26,072 bases of DNA from Apostichopus californicus (taxonomy: Eukaryota; Echinodermata; Holothuroidea; Aspidochirotida; Stichopodidae). The notes beneath the pieces are model-generated. The model was not told the DNA's origin. It made no database searches and saw only the letters and a list, made by a program, of their open reading frames with translations. Positions 9,810-21,800 of the stretch are shown here, piece after piece. Made by a program: the position numbers and the translations under genes. The first letter of the stretch is position 1. The number at the start of each line of letters is the position of its first letter. The stretch lies in contig JAIPMN010000808.1 of assembly GCA_020650975.1 (NCBI GenBank), forward strand, positions 1 to 26,072, read 5' to 3'.

Positions 9810-12800
9810 GTAGGTGAAATACTGATACAGATACAGGCTCAGAATTATATCAAGTATTATATAAAGTGATTGATTCTATCCTTACTTGAATCGATGCTGC
9901 ATTTTGTCTTAAATTTTGTTAAAATTTAATCAAACACCCTTTATCGTAAAGATTAATTGAAAGAAATTATTAAAAACAAGTATTTATTTTTCTAATTCTC
10001 AGTACGTTGTTTTGTCTAAATCTTTCTTTACCATTTTGAGCTCATTGACTTATAATTACCTCTGAGTAGGATGCATAATTATCAGTACTCCTTTCATTTG
10101 TTGCAAGTGAAGGATCCTACAGGTATGTATTGTTGCAATGGAGGTAGATTTGCTGAGCTTGTGAATCAGTTTCATTATTTTCTGCTCATTGAACAATACT
10201 GTTACAGTTCCCTTCTAGATACAGGCTATTCTGTTTGGTCTGAATTTTTTATTTTATAATGAATTAAAATGTCCAAGCTAGTAAGGAAAGGGATCTATGG
10301 TTTATTTTCTTTTTCAAACTTGTGCATGTCTTATTAAATGCTAGAGATTTAATAAAACCTTATGGTTTTCTTTATCAACAGAGTTATTTCACAAGTTGTC
10401 TTCTAATGCAATTATTCAAGCTGTGCCAGCTGCAGTGCACTTTGCAGGATTTGAACCTGGAAAACTTTTTAAGCAAACTCTTGTGAGTTCACCTCCAGCC
10501 AACTTTATTGGAACCATCTTACTTAAGTGAATCTTGTGTGAAGTGAAACATGTTTTTCTATATTAAGGGTGAATGCAACCACAACTTTAAGTTAAAAATT
10601 AAGAAAGTAGGTATGAAGATTGTTATTATAATTACACCTTCAAGATGTACATGTGCTGTATGATGTCTTCATGGTTTAGTGTGGTGTTGCATGCAGCTTT
10701 CAATTAGTTTAAATGGAGACGGATGTAGTTTTATACATTGCCAGGAGGCTGATAAGCACCGAGAGTTCAACCAGAACAAGAGATATGTTACTCATGTAAC
10801 AAACCATACATTGTGAAATAGTGCATGTCGTCAAATTCCTAAGAATCTAACCTCTAATATTCTGGTTGACTTCTACAAATGTTAACTTACATTTTACACA
10901 TCATATTGAAAGACAGAGTTGTTGTGGGATTGAAAGCAGATGAGAACTTACAGTATTATAGTTTACGGTAAACAAGTTTTGAAATGATAAAAACAAATTG
11001 TTTAGACTATAAAATACTACTTTTCTTTCAACTGTAGACAAGCCTGAAGAGGAAGTTCATACAGTATGTATATTTAATACATATATTCGTGTATTTTATG
11101 CTCTTCAATATTTACAAGCTAGCACTTGCATCATTTAAACATTACATTTAGTAATGGTGCATGCTTTGTTAATCTAACGTAAAGTTCAAATATTCGACAG
11201 TGTTTTATTACTATCATCTTCTCTTTTCTTATATCAGAGGTTTGTCAACTTATCATCAGAATGCCAGCAGATGCATGTTATTCCCCCATCTTCTAAATAT
11301 TTCAAAGCATGGTACAAAAAAAGGGAACGGTTGGTGCCTGGTATGGCCTTGGAGGTCTCAGTTGAGTTTACACCAGATGAATGGCGATACTATTATGATT
11401 GTATCAGGATACATTGTAAGGTAATGAAAGATTTCGTTGAAATTTAGAATTCAGTTTATGATCAGAAATGTAAAGAACTTACTACGTTCATAGAATTTAC
11501 AATGTATGCTTCCAACAAGCAGTGCAACATAAGCCTTGCATGCTAGCTGTTTAAGTTTCTTACATATTGAGGACTCTAATTAAGGTATGTCCACTCCAGC
11601 ATCATGTATTCTGTCACCATGCTTACTCATGGCTTAAATGCTAATGATCTAGAAATTGAATCTTATCAAAATCACTTTGCTGTCATTTTCTGTTTCATAT
11701 ATAATTTGCATAGGGAGATAAATTTCAATCTTGTAGGCTATACATACCTGAAATGTGTTGTTTAATCCAAACAAATTTGTAGGACATTTAAAGGACTGAA
11801 CTGTTCATGGTTATTCTATATATGACTTTCCTTCGGTCGATGCATTTCCACTGCAAAGCCTTTTTTTAAATTCATAATACTTTTTGGTTGGATGATAATC
11901 GTAACCTATGCGGACACCCAGGCGGATGAGTATGTACAGTATGTTTGTGTGTATGAGGTCAAAGGCTGAAAACCTTGTATACATGATATCTCAAGTTCAA
12001 GTAAAGTTGCTTGAACTTTAAACTTGGTATGTTGGTAGCCCTGGGTGAGCAGATGATTCCTAGTGTTTTCATGGAGGTCAAAGGTCATCCAAGGTGAATT
12101 GTTGGTTATGGTCAGAATAAGTCTTATTATGCAGAAGTGAAGTTTGTTTGACCTTTGACTCTCTTTGCATAGGTAGGCATTACTCAATTCTGCAAGACTT
12201 GCCATTTTTGCTCAGCAATTCAGATCGTTAGAAAATCTTGTATCTAAAGTTTCTTCTCATATTGACAAGGAATCACTAAGTCACATGACGTTCTGGGCTT
12301 TTTTTATTTCACTTTAGGATGCAGAAAACTTAATTGTTCCTCTTCATGGGTATCCTGTAATGGATGTATCTGACTTTCCTTCAGTCTATTCATTTCCACA
12401 AACTCCAGTATCACAAAGGTGGGTATCTTTCATTTACTATTGATTAGAGGGATTTAGATTATAATGTGTGAATACATTAAAATCCTCCTATTTAGGGTTG
12501 ATATTTTCTTATTTACCATATATAATCATTAGTCTATTGTCACATGATCCCCTCTTTCAGTAATGCTGTTATCAAATTCATTATTAGCTGCTCAGGAAAA
12601 TGTCTTTTTGTCTTCACAGCATAACAAAGGAAATTCCATTGAGATGCAAGGCTCCTGTAGACTTTGAGTTTTATATTTCTTTTCCACAACCAAACCCATC
12701 ATTTACAGTAGAGCCACTTACTGGGGTCATACCAGCGCATGGGCAAACTGCCCTGCAGATAACATTTCAACCGACAGAATTTAGTACTGCAGTGATGAAG

Positions 12801-15800
12801 ATACAGCTAAATATTTCACAATTCAACTCTAAGCCATTGGTCTGTGTTATCACTGGCCACTCCACACCTGGCTTAGAAAAGTGAGTACTAATGATTACAT
12901 AATGTACTCTCATACAATATGTATTTCACAATTCAACTCTAAGCCATTGGTCTGTGTTATCACTGGCCACTCCACACCTGGCTTAGAAAAATGAGTACTG
13001 ATGAATACATAATGAACTCTCATACAATATGTATTTCACAATTCAACTCTAAGCCATTGGTCTGTGTTATCACTGGCCACTCCACACCTGGCTTAGAAAA
13101 GTGAGTACTAATGATTACATAATGTACTCTCATACAATATGTATTTCACAATTCAACTCTAAGCCATTGGTCTGTGTTATCACTGGCCACTCCACACCTG
13201 GCTTAGAAAAGTGAGTACTGATGAATACATAATGAACTCTCATACAATATGTATTTCACAATTCAACTCTAAGCCATTGGTCTGTGTTATCACTGGCCAC
13301 TCCACACCTGGCTTAGAAAANNNNNNNNNNGTATTTCACAATTCAACTCTAAGCCATTAGTCTGTGTTATCACTGGCCACTCCACACCTGGCTTAGAAAA
13401 GTGAGTACTGATGAATACATAATGAACTCTCATACAATAAGTATTTCACAATTCAACTCTAAGCCATTAGTCTGTGTTATCACTGGCCACTCTACACCTG
13501 GCTTAGAAAAGTGAGTACTGATGATTACATAATATGTATTTCATAAACTTACTTCTTATTGAGTTTCTTCTGATAGTTAAATCGGTATTATATATTATAA
13601 TTACAAGACCAAATTGTTCTTTGTACACTTCAAACTGCTTGTACGTTATATATATCAATGGTCAAAGTATTCTCTTGTGGCTCTTTCACACAATCATGAC
13701 AATGTATATTTCACTCCACCTCTTCACAAAGATTGAGAAATTGAATTTGAGATGTAAACATAACTCAAAGACTTCATCTTGCTCCTGTTTACAACCTTTC
13801 TGTTTTAAATATATCTCAAATGCATGTGCCATGAGATGTCATGTTCTTAACACTTCTTGGTCATAGAAAACAATGCACACAGTGAACCATTTTAGCAGAA
13901 ATGAAACAAACCATATATAGTTTAATGGGAGGGAGTTCAACACAGTTGTGGATTTAGCCGACAGTAATAAATGACTAGTAGATAAGTGAATGGTGTCCTG
14001 TTACCAGCCAACTCTGCTGCTGAAGTGCATATGAGAAAGAAGGAACTGAAATTGCTAGAATGTTTGCTATAAGCGTTACATATTGATGATGGTGATTGTG
14101 TGACATATGTAGCCCAGCACATAGAATGAAAGGTCAAGACATCTGCTTATGCATGCATCTAGGTAATACTTTGAAAGCAGCCTGTTGTAAGAAGAGACCG
14201 TGGGAACTGACATTGAGATGTGGTTTTCATCTACAATAGGAATCATTTGTACTGCCTTTTAAATAGCCATTGTTTCACATAAAAATGTTTAAACATGTCA
14301 ACAAGAAAACTGTTCTTTGCAGATAATTTCTGGCCAATCAAACAATCAGTGGAATTCAAAAATGAACACCAGACCATGTTACATGATGACAATGTATAAG
14401 CAGTACTGATGATGACCTTTAATCAAATGTGTTAAAGATAAACATATTTTTGTTATAAGAGTTGAGCAAATTGGGACACAAGATTTTGAAATGCACTAAG
14501 GCCATTAACTGGAAAACTATTTGGTAACCATCTATTTGGAAACAATTTCCTACAAATTCTTTTGACAGGAAAAAAGTGAGTTCAGTTTTGAGCTCAGAAT
14601 TTGACTGTCAGCTAGATCCTCATAGTATATCACCTCTGGGAGTGTCAAGAAAGAAGAGAAATAAGAAATCTAAAACCAGACAACCTGCAAAGGATACAGA
14701 CACACTGGAAAAAGATGGAATACGTTTCCCTAGCAACCTAGACGCCCAGCATTCTGTGAACTCTGTGCTGCTTCAACAAGCTGGTAAAATGAGTGTTAAG
14801 GAATTACGCGAAGGTAGGTATACTTAATTCTACTTGAGATACATGACTGAAATATGTGGAACGACTTTGAAAGTTAACCTGATGTGGTGGTTGTATTGTC
14901 TTTCCTGCAGCAGTTTATACATGCCTTGTACATAGCTAGGTGTGCCTGATGTATCAAGTGACATAGATAGTCATCACATACCAACACCTGTGCTTTCTGG
15001 TACAATTCTATACAAAAAACATGTATTCACTCAGTATTTTCATTTTGCAAAGCAAGTTCATGGTTGGTCAATTAAATTTATCATAAATTTCTGAAACTAC
15101 TAAGGTACTGTAAACAAAAAGTACTTACACTTCTTTGTATTTGTGTGACAGTGTGACCATATTCACATTTAACTATTTACTATGGGATGCCAAGTAATAA
15201 TTTATTCCTTGGATAATATCAGAAGTACTTTTTCATGTGTGCTGAAACAGCACTAATTATTTCCATACGTAAAAAGCAGAGGAATATATCAAGTTTCAGG
15301 TATTGCATCTCATTTCAATGATGATTTGATACATAGAAATGCTGTATTAGTACTGTTTTGTACAATTCAATGACAAGTCCCATTTCTGACCACCTTAGAT
15401 ATATTCTAATTCACTACCTAACAAAATATAATTTACCAACATTTATTATTTATTATTAGTTAGTATTATGTAAATGTTTAAAAGACAGATGAATATTACA
15501 AGAATACCGTACTGATACCAGGGGTGTCAATCCGCTGTCACAGGTAGGGGGACAGAAATTATACATACAAACAATCACGCATACATACGCACACACACAC
15601 ATACTAAATTACAAGTAGGCTAAATTATAAGTAACAGAGGGGACAAATACACGCACAGAATCCAGACAGGTTAATGAGCAGGGTGAACACAAAGAGATAG
15701 ATCTAGAGGATTAGTAGACTATTAATGGAGAGAATATAACAACCGACATGGAGAAGAGGAGAGGTACGAGATAAACAGTAGAGGGACAAAGAGTGGTCTT

Positions 15801-18800
15801 TAAGACGTCTTATCTTAAAATTTTGTCTTTTAAAGTAAAAATTTTGACTTTTTATCTCAAAATTGAGGTAAAAAGTCCACAATTTGAGATGAAAAGTCCA
15901 TATTTTGAAATGAAAAATGCATAGTTTGAGATAAAAAGTCAAAAATTTTGAAATTCGAGGACTCCCTTTCTTCCCTATGTCCCTATTACACCAGCGTAGA
16001 ATTGGAATAACTTTGAATTTTATAATTTTTTTACTGCTGTGACCATGCATCTACCCCCCTGTGACTTTGATGTTGTATCACGTTTCGGAAAATAACAGTT
16101 TGCACTGGTTGCCCCACACAATCCCAAGTGCACCTTATTAAACCAACACCTTGGTACCCTGTTCGCCAGCAGGCTCACTGCACATACTACATCTAAGTTC
16201 TAACACCCAAATAAGCCTTCAAATAAACATAACAAGTTTCCAACTTACCACTTTCTGTCACTGCTTCAGCTATACAACAGAATACATACGAACGTGTTGT
16301 AGGCCTATCACTCAGACACTATGTATGCATATTGTGTGTGTTAGATGGAACACATATCCTGTGCTTGTGGCATAGCCAACTGAGCCTTTTGGGTTACAAA
16401 TTCATCACAGTGTACAGAAATCACAAAATTCCTGTTGACTGACTGAACTGACGACCTTTAAGAATTTTACATAGGTAGGAATATAAGAGTTGTAACAAAT
16501 TATGACCCAGTATAGGTAAGTGGTTTATAAATATGCACAAGTAGGGGGGACATTTGACTGATACAGCTAAACTCTTGAAACTTTCTCAAAATGACAGTTG
16601 AAGACAATATTTCATTTTAAGTTAAGAGAAGTCATCCTATGATATATATTGTATGGTTGTTCCCTTGTTAAATTTGGATAGTTTGTGATGTTTCCCTTGC
16701 GAGACTACTTTGTAATGAATGCTTACTTTTCAGCTATTCTATATAAGAGGGAAACAGTTGTAAATAGGTACCAGCTAAAGGAGGCAGAATTTGATCAAGA
16801 AGTTAAAGAAGACCTACAAGCTGAAAGAAGAAATGAGCTTAGGTGGTAAGGTTCAATCACTGATAATATTATGAACATGTATGGAGTGATCCTTTAAGTT
16901 GATGATAATGCCAGCAGCTCAGTGCAGGACACAATGCTGATGTAAGTACATTGTGTCATAAATTCTAATCCCTCAATCAGAAAAATGTACAAACAATAGA
17001 GCAGCCATAGATGGATGACACCCAACTGCAGTTGACATATTTGTAATGTACTATATAAATGTCTCTGTTGAGTTTGCATTGTAGCTAAGGAACTGATCTA
17101 ATGGTGTCACACAAAGTAGTCCACAAATTTGATTGATGTTCAATGAGGTTTAAAAATTAATTTAAAGCCAACAGTCATCCTTTATTACTGTAATCTGTAC
17201 TAATATTCCTTTTATGATTTTGTTGATGTTGTTTTAGCAACGACAGAGTGTAGGTTGAATTCTCTTCTGTGGAATATGACGTGTTTAAGCATCAAACATA
17301 TAGGCAAAGATGAAGATTGAGGGTTCATCAGTTGATCTGATTTCTTGGTTGAAACTTGTCAAATGAACATATCCATAATGAGTGCAAAGAAAATAAAGTG
17401 CAAGAAGAAGATGAAAAGGAAGGAGCATTTTCACTTAAATATGATGCTACTTAACTTAAACTGTAAGAAAACTCATCTGTCTTAGCAAAGCAAATACAAC
17501 AATATGTAAAAGGTGCATAGAATGAAATTAATAGAGGTGTCATTTTTACCAGTAACACAATTCGAAAGCAATGTTAACTTCCATTGTGATTTTGGTTATT
17601 TTTTGTTCTGCAAGTCTGTAGTTTGAAAGTATGAAAGAATGTAAGTATAACAGTGAAATTTGTATAGCTAGCAGGCACACCTATACAAAGTGAAAATTTA
17701 GTATTAAATAAGTAAAGCTGCTCCGGCCTTACTTCATTTATGTAATGATGACTTTAGTTCTAATCCTGAAAATACTTTAATTCTAATTCCAAAAGTACCT
17801 CCCCATTGAAAATAATCAAAGGCTCTTACCACCCACTTTGCTCCTAAAAATCAGTTTCTGTACTTCTGAAAATGAACATCCTACTACAAAGTCATGTCAA
17901 GTACATTGCTCAGTGATTGTTACTTGTACATATTAAATTGTTAGTAACTTAAATATGAGAAGCAGACATAATCCTTAAATTTCTTTAGTTTTTCTGTCCA
18001 CCTAGGTTTAGTTTACTGTCCACATAGCTGTTTGCTTTTTCTGTTCACGTACACATCTTGATCTCCTTATGGCAAGCTAACACATTCCACATACAACAAG
18101 ACTTATACATCTGCTTGGATGCAGGTTCTTGAAGGAATGACCTTCTGTTGCATTCATTTGGTTACTAATGCTATACTGCTTTTACTGTTTTTGCTATTAT
18201 CACTATTATTTTCATAACTACTACTATTGTCATTCAAACAGGCAAGTGCATTTAGGAAGAGATCAGATATCAGAAACAGACCGAGAAGATATTCTTGCTT
18301 ACCGTGCAGAAGCACTCTCTGAATATCATGTAAGACATTGGAAATCCATTCTTCTTTCATGGCATTGTGGTAAACTTATTTTACCATGTGTCTTTCTATG
18401 TTCTGCATCTCTTTATTGTCTTCAGTAGTTAATATGTTCTGGTGGTCTAATTCTCTCAGGCTGTTCTTTCCCTGTCATCTCGGTTTATAGACATGTACCA
18501 AATTTAAAATGACCTGGAATTCTCACTTCACCGTAGGAAACCGTACCAACCATGGAGGGTCATGTGATGTGCTCCCAGGTTCTACTAACATATTATTTAA
18601 CCCTTTGTCAGTTTGAAGAGATAAGTATTCCGTAGACAACATAGCCCCAGTATAACGTGCATTTACGGTAAATCTGAGAATAATTTAATAGGTTTGGATA
18701 TTAATGTTGTTGAGAATAAATTACCATCTCATAAAAAGATTGATCTGCATGGATCCTGGCTACTATTGGAACATCTACTGTCAGAGTCTTACAGAACACT

Positions 18801-21800
18801 TATGGCGATCACTCCTATCACATCATACGCCGCTTGTTTACATACAAATATGGAAAGGAGCCTTGTGTAACAAAGTAACAATGAATCCTGTCGTCTCCTA
18901 TTTGTGTCTATGTACATTTGTGTTCCAGCTGCAGTTCGACTGTTTGAAAGGAAATACCAAAAATGGCAATTTTGGCTTTAAAAAATTCAGTTAACATTGA
19001 AAATATGTACCACTTAGCTAAAATACACACACACACCCCCCCTCCCCCCCCCAATAAAAATGAATCATTGCCTCAGCATAGTTTTGGTTTTTACTGAAGA
19101 ATTTCAGCCCTCCAGACCCTTCATTTTGATTAAACTTGGTCATACTAATAAACATGATCGGTCAGAAACTGTACTATATTAGAAGCCTCACTCATCATGT
19201 CATGTGACTATAGATGAACAAACTCAATTTTCCCTATTGACATGATCATGTAAGTATTCAAATAATGACAGAAATAGTTTCAGCCATTTACAGATCAACC
19301 AACTGTTGTTATCAGTACTCTGAGGAAGGTGCTAAAGACTATTTTGCCCGGTGACTTGATATTTCACCTTCAAACTCTAAGGAGTGCTACACTTACATTT
19401 TCTTGGAAGTTGTACACTCATGCAATGCTACCATATTGTATCAGTGTTGAGCTACTGCAACATTGATGCTCTAGTATACAAGCCTGTATGTCAGTTGTTT
19501 CCTGATTTCGACATACAGTCTTGAAACATGATCCAGATCTGGAAACATGATTGTGGTGTTATTTTATTATCCACAAAGGCAATTGATGTAGTCATCTGTA
19601 AATGTAAATATAGAGTTAAACCTGGTTTATCTAACCAAGTTGGGGCAGGAGGTTGCCAGATATGCAAAGTAAAATGTGTTACATGTCTTAGACACAAACT
19701 CATATCTATTTCTTATGTGCTTTATTTCTGTTGAAGGGAATATCTTTTGCTATTTTGTTTTCTAGTATAACAGAGGTGATCCTATCTCAGGGATAGAGTA
19801 TAGCAGAAGTGCGGACTCTTGTATTCAAAGAAGAACTCTTCGTAATGTCACAGACAAGCCTGCTCATATGCCACAGTTTGATCTACTTAATAATGATCCT
19901 TGGGCTACCAGGCATCGTGCCATTGGCAGGTTTAGGAGGGCTGTCAATAAGGTTATTTTGAGGTCACGTGCAGACAAAAAAGTGCCTTTCTTGCAAAAGC
20001 TGGTTGTAGGCTACAAGCTAGGTAAAGCTGGCAAAGAGTTTTCAAGTGAGTTAAAGTTTTTTTCTTTCTATGATTATTGTTGGGAATACATGAGCAATAA
20101 AAGACTTCCAGAGAAAAATCCAGCAAAGATGCTAATGTCAGTGTGTGACTATGTGATTCAGTATCCATTTATAATGCAAGAATGAATATAATAATACACT
20201 TTTAAGGCTACAGTAGCATTGAAATTTCTCATTGGTCTTCAGTGCAGGTTGAAAGGACTTGAGATCAATGCAATGGGATTTGGGGTAAAATAAAAAAATA
20301 AAAAGACAGTGAAATATGTCAAAAGTCTTATTTAGTATAGATTGAGGGAGGATGATTACAAATATCCCATAGACTTGTTATTGTTTTGTTGTAAATATTA
20401 AATATTGCAAAAAGGATGTTTTTTTCATTCTTTAAAGGTTGATTATGCTTTCCAATACTAAGAAGAAAAACAATATCCTGCATCTGTCTCTTTTAGTGCC
20501 TGTATCTATAACCCAGTTTCTTATTTTCAGTATTGATACTTTTGTTGTTATGCTGCTTCTTTATGGAAATGATGAACATTTTGCAAGGAATGATCAAATT
20601 TTAAATATGAAGTTGAAATGTTGTACATTATGTTTTCGAACCACAACGAGCCTGTGTTTTATCTTTTCAATTTCATCTTGCTTTAAAACATATCTCGTTG
20701 ACAAAATTTTAAAATTGTTAGCCAAACTTTGTGAAAAGTAAGTTGGTGTATGTGTCCTGTTATCCTATTCTTTTGTTCTTCAGCAACCTTTGGTGAAGAT
20801 TTCAAGATTGCTAAATATTCAGACTTGACACTACATGTTGTGGCCCAGAATATCCTTCCTCATGCATTCCCTACATACATTGCACCATACCACAAAGATG
20901 ATATGGTTTGTACTCACATTTGTTTTGAAGTTTCTCTATATTTAATTCAACAAAGCTTTGTGTAATGATATTTTCTTGAGTATTGAAGTATGTGCTTGCT
21001 TCAGTAAAGGTATTGAAACAAGAAGTAAAAGTGAGCAGTAAAGTCACTCATTGTATATTGTGTGGTTTACATGCCATTGAACCCTGTACGCCTGCACTGG
21101 TGGTTTACATGCCATGGTATCCTGTATACCTGGGCTGTGAGTGTTTGGTTTACATGCCATGGTATCCTGTACACCTGGGCTGTGAGTGTTTGGTTTACAT
21201 GCCATGGTATCCTGTATACCTGGGCTGTGAGGGTTTGGTTTACATGCCATGGTATCATGTACACCTGGACTGAGATGGTTTGGTTTACATGCCATGGTAT
21301 CATGTACACCTGGACTGAGATGGTTTGGTTTACATGCCATGGTATCCTGTACACCTGGGCTGTGAGTGTTTGGTTTACATGCCATGGTATCATGTACACC
21401 TGGGCTATGAGTGTTTGGTTTACATACCATGGTATCCTGTATACCTGGGCTGTGAGGGTTTGGTTTACATGCCATGGTATCCTGTATACCTGGGCTGTGA
21501 GTGTTTGGTTTACATGCCATGGTATCCTGTATACCTGGGCTGTGAGGGTTTGGTTTACATGCCATGGCACCCTGTGCAACTGGATTGGGATTACATGCCA
21601 TGGCACCCTAGCCTGGGAAGATTTGGTGTACATGCCATGGTACTCTGTACAACTGGATTGGGATTACATTCCATGGTACCTTGTATGCCTGGACTGACAG
21701 GGTTTGGTTTACATGCCATGGTACCCTGTGCAACTGGATTGGGATGACATGCCATGGCACCCTAGAATGGGAAGGTTTGGTGTACAAGGCAGGGTACTCT

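Noticed and set aside
12921..13520. The array copies might be true alternative exons of CFAP221.
   Set aside because: No acceptor AG precedes the repeated exonic part in the unit, and read-through meets a stop at once.
18704..18994. A 96-codon open frame in intron 8.
   Set aside because: No recognisable domain, and it lies within a clearly supported intron.
19528..19734. Open frame with a cysteine cluster [11 protein letters not shown], reminiscent of retroelement tails.
   Set aside because: There is no reverse transcriptase or endonuclease motif nearby and the frame is short; chance is more likely.
21044..21747. Long open frames on both strands that look like repeat proteins.
   Set aside because: They are products of the 45-base minisatellite, lie inside a CFAP221 intron, and appear in several frames at once.
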